Positions 33,572 to 40,085 of a DNA stretch of 40,085 nucleotides are shown here, piece by piece (within the stretch, counting starts at the first letter, position 1; every line of letters begins with the position of its first letter). The stretch comes from Planctomycetia bacterium (GTDB lineage: Bacteria; Planctomycetota; Planctomycetia; Pirellulales; JALHLM01). The stretch is taken from contig JAWXBP010000387.1 of assembly GCA_034440135.1 (NCBI GenBank), positions 1-40,085 of the forward strand, written 5' to 3'. The notes under the pieces are model-generated. The model was not told the origin of the DNA. It made no database searches and was given only the letters and a program-made list of their open reading frames with translations. The translations under genes and the position numbers were made by a program.

Positions 33572-34765
33572 TTAGCTCAAATCGAAGCGAACCTTGGCCC
33601 CAGACGCGAACCGGTCCTCATCAATGGAAAGCCCAAAGCCCGGTGCGGACGGCACGGTGGCCAGGCCGTCTTTTCGAGCGTAGCCTTCCGCAACGAGCAC
33701 GTCCGTGGTGAGCGGATCGTGTTCGGCGCGATAGAAATTGTCGATCGCCCGGCCGACGTGGAGTTGGGCATAGTAGCCGATGAGCGAACCCCAATTGTGC
33801 GGCGCGACGCGCAGACCGGTTTCGCGCGCCCAGGCGGCTTCCGTCAAAATGCCTTCCACGCCGAAGTGATTCATGTCGCCTTGATAGAGCTCGATCGCCT
33901 GGGCCGAGATGAACGGCTTGAACACGTCGAGCTGCGACTGCGTTTCGCCGTCTGCCACGAGGGTCGCCCAGCTGTGCTCCTGGATGAACGCTTTCAATGC
34001 AAGACAGTCGTCGACGGTTTCCTCGAACAGCTCTTCCACGAACGCCAGGTTGGCATCGCCCGATTGTTCCAGAAAGCGTTTCGCGCCGGCCAAATCGTAG
34101 CCGTTGTTCGCATCGACGCCCAGCAGCACGTCCGGCCCGGCGTGCTCGCGGATCAACTTCACCACGGCCACGTCGCGCGCATTTCCTTCGTCGCGGCGCA
34201 TCCATTTCGCGCCACGCCCGATCTTGATCTTGAACGCGCGATGGCCGATCTCCAAGCCCATGTCGATCTCGGTCCGGAAGCGATCCTCCCACTTGTCCGC
34301 ATACTGCGGCAACAGGTCGGCGAAGTAAATCGAGCCGTCGTAGACCGGAACCTGCTCCGCGCCTTTGCCGCCGAGCAATGCGTACACCGGCTGTTGCGTG
34401 AGCTTGCCGAGCAAGTCCCAGAGCGGCATCGTCCCGGCGCCGAGCGGCCCGGACATGGCCGTGTCGCTCGCGCGGTAAAACTCCGTCAGTGGCTTGCCAA
34501 TAAGCTTCGCGACATCCTGCTCATCCGCGCGGCAGTGGCCGAAGCCTTCCGCGCCGGTGTTCGTGTAAAGGCGCACCATGCGGTCCGTCGATTGGTCGCC
34601 GTGGACTTCCTTTTGTGCATTGCGCCCAGCCACTTTCGAGCGACGACTTGTCACGTCAAAGCCGACCGCGCGCACGATGCGCACATCTTGCGGAACTTCG
34701 GCGGCGCGCGCCGCTCCGACAAAGGCCGCCGCAGCCACGGCCGCGACAAATTCTCGACGACGCAT
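33572..34765 (-). CDS. Enolase-superfamily (mandelate racemase/muconate-lactonizing type) enzyme, Tat-exported
   Basis: A 397-residue protein from ATG 34765, opening with the Tat-type signal MRRREFVAAVAAAAFVG. The superfamily pattern is clear: a capping domain, KIKIGRGAKW (a KxK base motif), metal ligands Asp in VDANNGYD, Glu in FVEELFEE and Glu/Asp in VADGETQ, and a His in VAPHNWGSLIG. These fit the mandelate-racemase subgroup, which typically dehydrates or epimerises acid sugars. Export by the Tat route is unusual for this superfamily outside planctomycetes. The frame to 34846 is longer but lacks the signal start. It is divergent from the WD40-like gene. Confidence 0.88.
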   Translation of the reverse strand: MRRREFVAAVAAAAFVGAARAAEVPQDVRIVRAVGFDVTSRRSKVAGRNAQKEVHGDQSTDRMVRLYTNTGAEGFGHCRADEQDVAKLIGKPLTEFYRASDTAMSGPLGAGTMPLWDLLGKLTQQPVYALLGGKGAEQVPVYDGSIYFADLLPQYADKWEDRFRTEIDMGLEIGHRAFKIKIGRGAKWMRRDEGNARDVAVVKLIREHAGPDVLLGVDANNGYDLAGAKRFLEQSGDANLAFVEELFEETVDDCLALKAFIQEHSWATLVADGETQSQLDVFKPFISAQAIELYQGDMNHFGVEGILTEAAWARETGLRVAPHNWGSLIGYYAQLHVGRAIDNFYRAEHDPLTTDVLVAEGYARKDGLATVPSAPGFGLSIDEDRFASGAKVRFDLS

Positions 34766-34965
34766 GATGAATCCTCTCGGGCGATTGGGCGCGATGCTTC
34801 CGTGCACACGATTTTCTTGTCCCTGACGGCCGCTGTCGAGGACCAAACCACCGATTTTTGGACGCTCGCTGGCTCATCGGGAATGGATAGCCACGCGACC
34901 CTGACGGCGGTACATTCGTCGGAGTTCTCCACAATTTACAGAACGACTTGGACGCACGAAAACAT

Positions 34966-37623
34966 ATGGTCCGCCCAGAATACTCATCGACGCGATCCTG
35001 CGCCCGGAACCAACGCCAGCTGCGCATCGTGGCCTGGAAGTGGCCTTATTTCGTCGGGGCGGCAATGCTCACGTCGCTGACCCTGAGCTGCGGGAAAGGC
35101 GCGCCGGATAGCCAGCCTGCACAAGTTCCGGCGAATACCTCGGAGGATACTGTCGCGCCGCCCAGCGCGTCGGCCGAGGACTCGGTCGAGAAAGGCGTCG
35201 GCCCTGCGAACGTCGCAAGTCCGCAAACAGCCGCGCCGGCTTCTCCCAAGGCAGCCGCGCCGCCTGCCCAGACCATTGCGGCGCCGACGGCCGATCAAAT
35301 CAAACTTTGGACGCCGGCGCCGTTTGCGCCGGTGCAGTTGCTGGGGATTCGCGAATGGGAGAAAACCAGTTTCACCTCCTGCGTAGCTGCAACCGCCGAT
35401 GGCCGGCACTTTATCGTGGCCGGCTCGCGCGTTTTGTTGTGGTCGCTGGAGGGCGACGAGCCTGAGCACGTCTTCCTGGAACTGACCCCGGAGGACGGCG
35501 AGCGATCGATTCACTCGTTGGCCGTCGCGCCGGATGGAAAATGGTTCGCCGTCGGCGACTCGACGGGCAAGGTGCGGATCTGGAGTCTCGAGGACCGCAG
35601 CGAAATCGTCGCTAAAGAACTTGGCACGAACAGCATTGAAGGTCTGGCGATCTCGCCCGACGGGCAGGAGATCGCGACCATCTCGTATGACAACAAAATC
35701 AATGTCTGGAGCGCGGATCAACTGGAACCGCGCCACGAATTCGAGGTCGATACCAACAGCGTCAATCACATCGAATACGTGGCGCCCAATGTTTTGGCCG
35801 CCGCGGGAGAGTCCACGTCGCTCTGGGACCCGAGCACCGGAAAACTGGTGCAAGCATTTTCGGCAGGCCGCTATAGCCACGCCCTGGCGCGTTCGCCGGA
35901 CGGCGCGCAATTCATCTTGGGCGGCGACGACTCGTTGCACTTTTTTAACGCCGCGGACGTAAAGCCTTCGTTTGAAATCACGCAAGGCGTTTCCGGCAGC
36001 GAACGGATCGCCTATTCGCCGGATGGAAAATTCATGGCGACCACGAATGGCGGATCGGTGCAAATCTGGAACCTGGCTGAGCGTCGCGTCACGCAGGTCA
36101 TCGACAGCTTCGGCTGGGCGATCGTCGGCGTCGGCTGGCTTCCTTCGACCAATCTGTTGGTCGTGGCGTCGGAGAGCGGTTGCACACGCGTTTGGGGCAC
36201 GCCAAGCCAAGGCGCCGCCGTGGCGTTGAAGCCATTGCATCAGCCGGTAGCACTGCCGGATAAGGCCTCCAAAGCGCCGGCGACCCAGGCTCAAATGGAA
36301 CAAGTCATTGATCTGCGAACATTCCCCCGACTTCCCGGCAACGAGTCAAACTTCATCAGCGCGGGCGATTTCGGCGGTCTCGCGGCAGTAAAGCCGGATG
36401 AAGCCAAGACCTTCTACAAGTATTTCTTGGAGCAAGCCGGCTGGACGTTGACGGAGGTCAGCGCGCTGAATCCCGCGGCCATGGAGTTCGGCAAAGGAGG
36501 CTGTCGGCTTTCCGTAAGCTGCTACGATTCCGGCGATGGAAAAACCAACATCATGGCGCACCTCGATGGCAACTACGACATGCGCTGGACGCCGCGCTTC
36601 GATGCCGCGCCCATCGAGACCGCATATGAGTCGGCGGGAAGCTTGTCGTATCGCACCAAGGCCGATCTCCTGCAGATCGAAACCACGCTCTTGCGCAAAA
36701 TGAAAGAGGCTGGTTGGATCGGCTACACGCGCCTGAAAAGTTCGCACGGCGAGACGCCCGACGAGCGCGACATGACTTTTCTGCGCAATGGAACCACGCT
36801 GCGCGTCTCGATCGGCAAGTTCCCGGTCGACCCTGACAGCTACACCATTCAATACAGCCTCTTTCCGAACAACAGTTCCGTGCCGCCGCCGCCCGATGCC
36901 GGGTACATCGAGTTCGACGGCTCGACCGATCCCACGCTGGTGGCGACGACGGCGCTGACATTGGATCAGGCGCAAAAGTTCTACGACGAAGCGCTCGTCG
37001 CCGACGGCTGGCTCATCCGCGAACAGGGCCGGTCCAAGAAGGACGATCACGCCTGGCTGACTTACCTCCGCGGCCAGAGCAACTTGACCGTCGGACTGAC
37101 GAAGCTGCCGAACGGGAACACCTTGGTCCAAGTCGGTGAGGCTACCGGTTCGCTCTGGGAATTGTCGCAAGCGGAAGAGGAACCCATCGAGGAAGGGGAC
37201 GATGTCGGCTTGGAAGCGGCCGATATCCCGACGGTAGAAGGAGCGCAGCCGCCCAAGTTTGACGTCGACTCGAAACAGATCGAAATTCAGATTCCTGGCG
37301 CCACTTTGGCCGACACCGCGGAGCGGTTCACCCAGGCCCTGGCCCCGCTGGGCTGGAAGCCGGAAGCAGGCGGCATTCGCGATGAAGAGTACACGCTGAT
37401 CACATACAAAATGGACGACAAAGAGCTGAACCTCCGCGCCCGCAAGCAGCAAGGCAACGCGGTAGTCGGCCTCGAAGGGGACGGGCTGCTCTGGACCAAG
37501 GAGCTGCCAACCGCCAAGCAAACCATTTCCTACGAAACCTGGCTCCGCCGTAACAAGCTGCCGGCGAGTCTGGAATTCCTCGATCGCTATGAAACGGAGA
37601 TGCGCGGTTTTATCGCACCTTAG
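34966..37623 (+). CDS. WD40-like lipoprotein candidate with four C-terminal repeats
   Basis: An 885-residue protein; TTG 34948, ATG 34966 or GTG 35029 could start it, none with a clear ribosome-binding site. Near residue 25-42 is a hydrophobic stretch ending TSLTLSC, a lipobox-like site with Cys42. A Pro/Ala-rich linker follows (about 45-110). Residues about 140-420 form WD40/YVTN-like blades, with APDGKWFAVGDSTGKVRIWSL, SPDGQEIATISYDNKINVW and SPDGKFMATTNGGSVQIWNL. After that come four repeats of about 90-115 residues sharing a helix ending in GW (FYKYFLEQAGW, LLRKMKEAGW, FYDEALVADGW, FTQALAPLGW). I do not recognise the repeat domain. Likely envelope-anchored; function unknown. Confidence 0.8.
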   Translation: MVRPEYSSTRSCARNQRQLRIVAWKWPYFVGAAMLTSLTLSCGKGAPDSQPAQVPANTSEDTVAPPSASAEDSVEKGVGPANVASPQTAAPASPKAAAPPAQTIAAPTADQIKLWTPAPFAPVQLLGIREWEKTSFTSCVAATADGRHFIVAGSRVLLWSLEGDEPEHVFLELTPEDGERSIHSLAVAPDGKWFAVGDSTGKVRIWSLEDRSEIVAKELGTNSIEGLAISPDGQEIATISYDNKINVWSADQLEPRHEFEVDTNSVNHIEYVAPNVLAAAGESTSLWDPSTGKLVQAFSAGRYSHALARSPDGAQFILGGDDSLHFFNAADVKPSFEITQGVSGSERIAYSPDGKFMATTNGGSVQIWNLAERRVTQVIDSFGWAIVGVGWLPSTNLLVVASESGCTRVWGTPSQGAAVALKPLHQPVALPDKASKAPATQAQMEQVIDLRTFPRLPGNESNFISAGDFGGLAAVKPDEAKTFYKYFLEQAGWTLTEVSALNPAAMEFGKGGCRLSVSCYDSGDGKTNIMAHLDGNYDMRWTPRFDAAPIETAYESAGSLSYRTKADLLQIETTLLRKMKEAGWIGYTRLKSSHGETPDERDMTFLRNGTTLRVSIGKFPVDPDSYTIQYSLFPNNSSVPPPPDAGYIEFDGSTDPTLVATTALTLDQAQKFYDEALVADGWLIREQGRSKKDDHAWLTYLRGQSNLTVGLTKLPNGNTLVQVGEATGSLWELSQAEEEPIEEGDDVGLEAADIPTVEGAQPPKFDVDSKQIEIQIPGATLADTAERFTQALAPLGWKPEAGGIRDEEYTLITYKMDDKELNLRARKQQGNAVVGLEGDGLLWTKELPTAKQTISYETWLRRNKLPASLEFLDRYETEMRGFIAP

Positions 37624-37703
37624 CGCTGTCCACCGCGGGAACTGCGCCGGCAGGGTGTAATTTGGAATGGCGCTTGATGGCGTATGCGACACATGGCATT
37701 GGC

Positions 37704-37709
37704 TATAAT
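37704..37709 (+). promoter_or_regulatory. Candidate -10 box of the retron transcript
   Basis: A perfect TATAAT lies 10 bases before the a1 repeat at 37719, so transcription would begin about 37716, just at the non-coding RNA. No good -35 box is present at 16-18 bases upstream. Confidence 0.6.
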
Positions 37710-37715
37710 GTCGAA

Positions 37716-37883
37716 CGGCGGCGGAGTGCTCCAAGCTGGCGTTGACCGTGCGTTACGCATGGAACATGCCTCTCAGGGGATACCCCTGGGGATCGTGAAT
37801 GGCTAGGATTTCGTCGCGCGAGCCGCGATGCGCTGCGAGCATGATTGCTCGCGCAGGACCCGACTCGTTGGAGCATTCCGCCG
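37716..37883 (+). ncRNA. Retron msr-msd non-coding RNA
   Basis: The ends are a 16-bp inverted repeat: a1 CGGCGGAGTGCTCCAA (37719-37734) and a2 TTGGAGCATTCCGCCG (37868-37883), paired fully with a single G-U. Right after a1 comes AGC (37734-37736), where retrons place the branching G; G37735 is the candidate. Two short msr-type hairpins follow: CCGTGCG/CGCATGG at 37746-37762 with a 3-base loop, and CAGGGG/CCCCTG at 37774-37788 with a 3-base loop. The msd-type part holds an 8-bp stem GCGCGAGC/GCTCGCGC (37816-37823 and 37847-37854), flanked by GTC/GAC, with an alternative hairpin at 37835-37852. The reverse transcriptase gene begins 17 bases after a2. Overall order (promoter, a1, msr, msd, a2, RT) is the retron order. 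The exact msr/msd boundary is not resolved by eye. Confidence 0.8.
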
Positions 37884-37899
37884 TTTTTTCGTTGTTGCC

Positions 37900-39225
37900 A
37901 TGGATTCCTCAACCGCTGTCGCCCGCGCGCTTGCCATGGCGTTCCTGGCGGACGAGTTCGACGAACAGCGGCTCGTCGACCGCGGTGCAATGGTCCTCGG
38001 GAAGTCTCCCAAGTGGTTGCCGAGCTTGGCGCGGCGCATTGTCGGCCGATTCGGCGGCACGGCGCGGCCGCGGCGAAGAGAACTGGTTTGCTTTATCCAG
38101 GACGACGTTGCCTTTCAACGCGCAAGTTCGCGGGGCAAACTGAAGATCGTCACTTGGCCGCTGATTCCGGCGCGAATGGCGCCAATGACGGCCGCCGTCG
38201 CGTGGAATGTCCCAGAGATTTGCTCGATCGGCGCGTTGAGCGAATGGCTCGGCGTTTCTGTGCGGGAGTTGGAATGGTTTGCCGACCTTCGATCCTGGGA
38301 AGCGAAGCGCGCGACGGAGCGAGCGCGGAATTATCGATATCGAGTGCTGGCCAAGAAGTTCGGCCAGGTAAGGCTCATCGAAGCGCCCAAGCCGCGACTC
38401 AAGGCGATCCAGCGACGGGTACTGGACGGAATCGTCAATCTCATACCACCGCACGACGCCGCGCACGGCTTTCGGAGCGGGTGTTCCATCCGGTCATTCG
38501 CCGCGCCGCACGTAGGGCAGGACGTTGTACTGAAGTTCGACTTGCAAGACTTCTTTCCGTCGATTGCCAAGCCGCGCATTCGTGCGATCTTCACAGCGGC
38601 AGGCTATCCCGAATCAGTCGCCGATTCGTTAGCGGGACTTTGCACGAATCGCACCCCGGATGACATTTGGCATAACTTGGATTGGCGTGGCACTGGTGCG
38701 ACGAATCGCGATCCCCGTCGCGCATACGATCTTCCCCATTTGCCACAGGGAGCGCCGACGTCGCCCGCGTTGGCGAATCTCTGCGCGTTCCGCTTAGACT
38801 GCCGACTGGAGGGAATCGCGAGATCGGCCGGCGCTAACTACACGCGCTATGCGGACGACCTGGCGTTTTCCGGCGGCGCGACTTTCGCGCGGGTTGTGCA
38901 TCGATTTCAGCATCATGCGTGCGCGATTGTGCTTGAAGAAAACTTCACGCCGAACTTTCGCAAGACGCGCATCATGCGCCAAGGCATGCGACAACGCTTG
39001 GCGGGAATCGTTGTCAACGAACGATTGAACGTCGCGCGCGTCGATTACGACCGACTGAAAGCGACGCTCACTAACTGCGTTCGCCACGGCCCAGAATCAC
39101 AGAACCGCGCAGCCATCGAGAACTTCCGAGCACATCTGACGGGCAGCGTGGCGTTTATCGAGTCGATCCATCCGGAACGGGGAAATCGGCTGCGGCAATT
39201 GCTAGAGCAAATCGACTGGACCTGA
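37900..39225 (+). CDS. Retron reverse transcriptase
   Basis: A 441-residue protein from ATG 37900; the frame is open to 37828, but that part overlaps the msd and a2, so the later start is preferred although no ribosome-binding site is seen. Residues 1-130 are a basic N-terminal extension. The RT core follows: EAPKPRLKAIQRRVL (161-175), HGFRSGCSI (189-197), AAPHVG (201-206), catalytic Asp214 in FDLQDFFPSI, LPQGAPTSPALANL (281-294), YADD (317-320), and the thumb-side segment RLAGIVVNERL (366-376). In most retron RTs this last segment has VTG; here it is LAG. The N-terminal extension and the EAPKPRLKA/HGF/AAPHVG pattern resemble myxobacterial retron RTs such as Mx162, from memory. It makes msDNA from the adjacent RNA. 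No effector gene follows on this strand. Confidence 0.9.
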   Translation: MDSSTAVARALAMAFLADEFDEQRLVDRGAMVLGKSPKWLPSLARRIVGRFGGTARPRRRELVCFIQDDVAFQRASSRGKLKIVTWPLIPARMAPMTAAVAWNVPEICSIGALSEWLGVSVRELEWFADLRSWEAKRATERARNYRYRVLAKKFGQVRLIEAPKPRLKAIQRRVLDGIVNLIPPHDAAHGFRSGCSIRSFAAPHVGQDVVLKFDLQDFFPSIAKPRIRAIFTAAGYPESVADSLAGLCTNRTPDDIWHNLDWRGTGATNRDPRRAYDLPHLPQGAPTSPALANLCAFRLDCRLEGIARSAGANYTRYADDLAFSGGATFARVVHRFQHHACAIVLEENFTPNFRKTRIMRQGMRQRLAGIVVNERLNVARVDYDRLKATLTNCVRHGPESQNRAAIENFRAHLTGSVAFIESIHPERGNRLRQLLEQIDWT

Positions 39226-39278
39226 AGCCACGACGTAGTCTCGCCGTTCAGAAAAACGCGGCGGCTATCGCGCTGCAA

Positions 39279-39656
39279 CTACCGGTCCTTCCGCTTCGGA
39301 TTCTCCCGCACGACTTCAAAGGTGATCTGTTCGCCAGGGTGTTTCGCGACCAAGTCGTGGATTCTGGCCGTCAATTGTGCGACGCTGAAGTTCTCCAACT
39401 CTTTGCGTCGTTCGCGACGCGCTCGCACGGCTTCGATTAATACCCACGCCAATTCCATTCCGCCAACGCAAAGGGCTACGAATCCAACGATCTTCATGTC
39501 TCCCGCGATGGACTGAATCGGCCAGGCTGGACCGCGATCGATCGCCCAACCAATGACGCTAAAAAGAACGCCCGCCGCAAAGACTGTGCCGCGAGGAGCG
39601 TCGCGTGTTCCACGCCAGATTGCGAATATGCCTAGAACGATGGATATGATGTGCAT
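39279..39656 (-). CDS. Small membrane protein of unknown function
   Basis: A 125-residue protein from ATG 39656 with GAGGAG about 10 bases upstream on the minus strand. Three hydrophobic segments (about residues 2-15, 22-40 and 54-76) are followed by a charged helix (VRARRERRKELENF) and a soluble tail (HDLVAKHPGEQITFEVVRE). It lies 30 bases downstream of the truncated gene and probably shares its transcript. It converges with the retron RT (53 bases), so it is not obviously part of the retron. No family recognised. Confidence 0.65.
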   Translation of the reverse strand: MHIISIVLGIFAIWRGTRDAPRGTVFAAGVLFSVIGWAIDRGPAWPIQSIAGDMKIVGFVALCVGGMELAWVLIEAVRARRERRKELENFSVAQLTARIHDLVAKHPGEQITFEVVRENPKRKDR

Positions 39657-39686
39657 GCAGAGATTGCTCCTCAGGCTTGGAGCATA

Positions 39687-40085
39687 TCATCCCCAAGCTC
39701 GCATCGCCATCATGCCGATCAGGCCCAAGAACAGCGATACCGAAGCCGCGATGCCGGTGTAGGCGGCCCAGCGGTAGCGGCGGTCGGATTTGAGGGCGCG
39801 GTGGGTCCACTCGACGTATTCTTGCTCGTCGACGAGCTTGTCGAAGACGCCTTTCACGAAGGCCTGGCGGTCTTCCGTTTCGCCGGTCGAGGCGAAGTAG
39901 CAGCCGCTGAACATGATCGGCTGATCGCCGGGCTGCTGGGCCGGGTCGTAGCCGAAGCCGGCGCCGAGGACTTCGCTCAGCCGGTACTTGAGGTAGAGCC
40001 GCACCTTGCAGAGCAAACTGTAAAGCTGCGTATTGCCGGGCCGCGCGAGTGCGCCTTGCTCGCGGAACAGCGTGTAGATCCAGTC
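39687..40085 (-). CDS. C-terminal part of a membrane-anchored protein, tentatively IcmF/TssM-like (5' end outside window)
   Basis: The minus-strand frame stays open to the window edge, so only about 132 C-terminal residues are visible; the TTG at 40016 is internal. The visible segment includes YSLLCKVRLYLKYRL, IMFSGCYFASTGETEDRQAFVKG, LVDEQEYVEWTHRALKSDRRYRW and a single TM near the end (YTGIAASVSLFLGLIGMMAM). The GCYFASTGETEDRQAFV pattern reminds me of a region of IcmF/TssM-type proteins, but this is a weak recollection. The closing TM with a short tail suggests a C-terminal membrane anchor. Confidence 0.45.
   Translation of the reverse strand, partial: DWIYTLFREQGALARPGNTQLYSLLCKVRLYLKYRLSEVLGAGFGYDPAQQPGDQPIMFSGCYFASTGETEDRQAFVKGVFDKLVDEQEYVEWTHRALKSDRRYRWAAYTGIAASVSLFLGLIGMMAMRAWG

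Noticed and set aside
33719-35080. 453-residue plus-strand frame opposite the enolase-superfamily gene
   Set aside because: It is the antisense shadow of a well-supported gene with clear superfamily motifs; the translation shows no family pattern.
36346-37734. 462-residue minus-strand frame over the WD40-like gene and the retron promoter
   Set aside because: Antisense of the WD40/repeat gene; no domain recognised and it would cross the a1 arm of the retron RNA.
37884-37889. T-run after the a2 repeat as an ordinary terminator of the upstream gene
   Set aside because: The pairing arms are 133 bases apart and fit the retron a1/a2 design; a termination role is at most secondary.
37828-37899. 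Earlier start for the reverse transcriptase
   Set aside because: It overlaps the msd and a2 parts of the retron RNA; ATG 37900 begins just after a2.
1-40085. tRNA, rRNA, insertion sequence or prophage genes
   Set aside because: No cloverleaf, ribosomal RNA, transposase or phage structural sequence was recognised on either strand.

Overview
The window looks like a piece of a high-GC planctomycete chromosome, probably Pirellulales-like. The main signs are a DUF1501 protein, a ThuA-domain protein, several exported enzymes with twin-arginine or Sec signals, an exported protein extremely rich in cysteine, many single-gene transcription units, and intergenic regions filled with inverted-repeat elements. 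This lineage call is an inference from gene content. No rRNA, tRNA, CRISPR array or insertion sequence was recognised.

Layout. Positions 1-8.5 kb hold the end of a large secreted protein, a two-CBS-domain protein, a trio of small membrane proteins resembling the YqjD/YqjE set, a cytosolic thioredoxin-fold protein, a DUF1501 protein, a YhdT-like plus sodium:solute symporter pair, and the cysteine-rich exported protein with a strong terminator. Positions 8.5-12.2 kb hold a repeat-bearing intergenic region, an RraA-like protein, and a compact three-gene locus: a papain-type cysteine peptidase, a small protein that shares the peptidase's C-terminal domain, and a chagasin-family (I42) inhibitor of papain-type enzymes. 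Positions 12.2-24.9 kb hold a ThuA protein, a 1344-residue protein of unknown function, a DUF2071/YqjF protein, a GH97 glycosidase, a ferredoxin, a monooxygenase-fold protein, a metallophosphoesterase, an aldo/keto reductase and a cytochrome P450. Positions 25-31 kb hold cydAB, a membrane protein, a VOC/YCII pair and an MFS transporter. Positions 31-37.6 kb hold a CBM9-like secreted protein, an enolase-superfamily enzyme with a Tat signal, and a WD40-like lipoprotein candidate with four C-terminal repeats. Positions 37.6-40.1 kb hold a retron (non-coding RNA plus reverse transcriptase), converging with a small membrane protein and a truncated membrane-anchored protein.

Two systems stand out. 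First, the retron: a TATAAT box at 37704-37709 is followed by a 16-bp a1/a2 inverted repeat (37719-37734 and 37868-37883) enclosing two short msr-type hairpins and an msd-type hairpin. A reverse transcriptase with a YADD motif starts 17 bases after a2. No effector is encoded on the same strand in the window. Second, the peptidase / shared-domain protein / chagasin locus at 10254-12186. All three products lack a visible signal peptide, the first two genes have the same AAGGAGAAC ribosome-binding site, and the inhibitor gene follows a hairpin. This suggests a protease whose activity is controlled by a co-encoded inhibitor and whose C-terminal domain is echoed in a possible substrate or partner.

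The rest is mostly ordinary metabolism: respiration (cydAB), transport, export of carbohydrate-active and Tat-dependent proteins, and detoxification.
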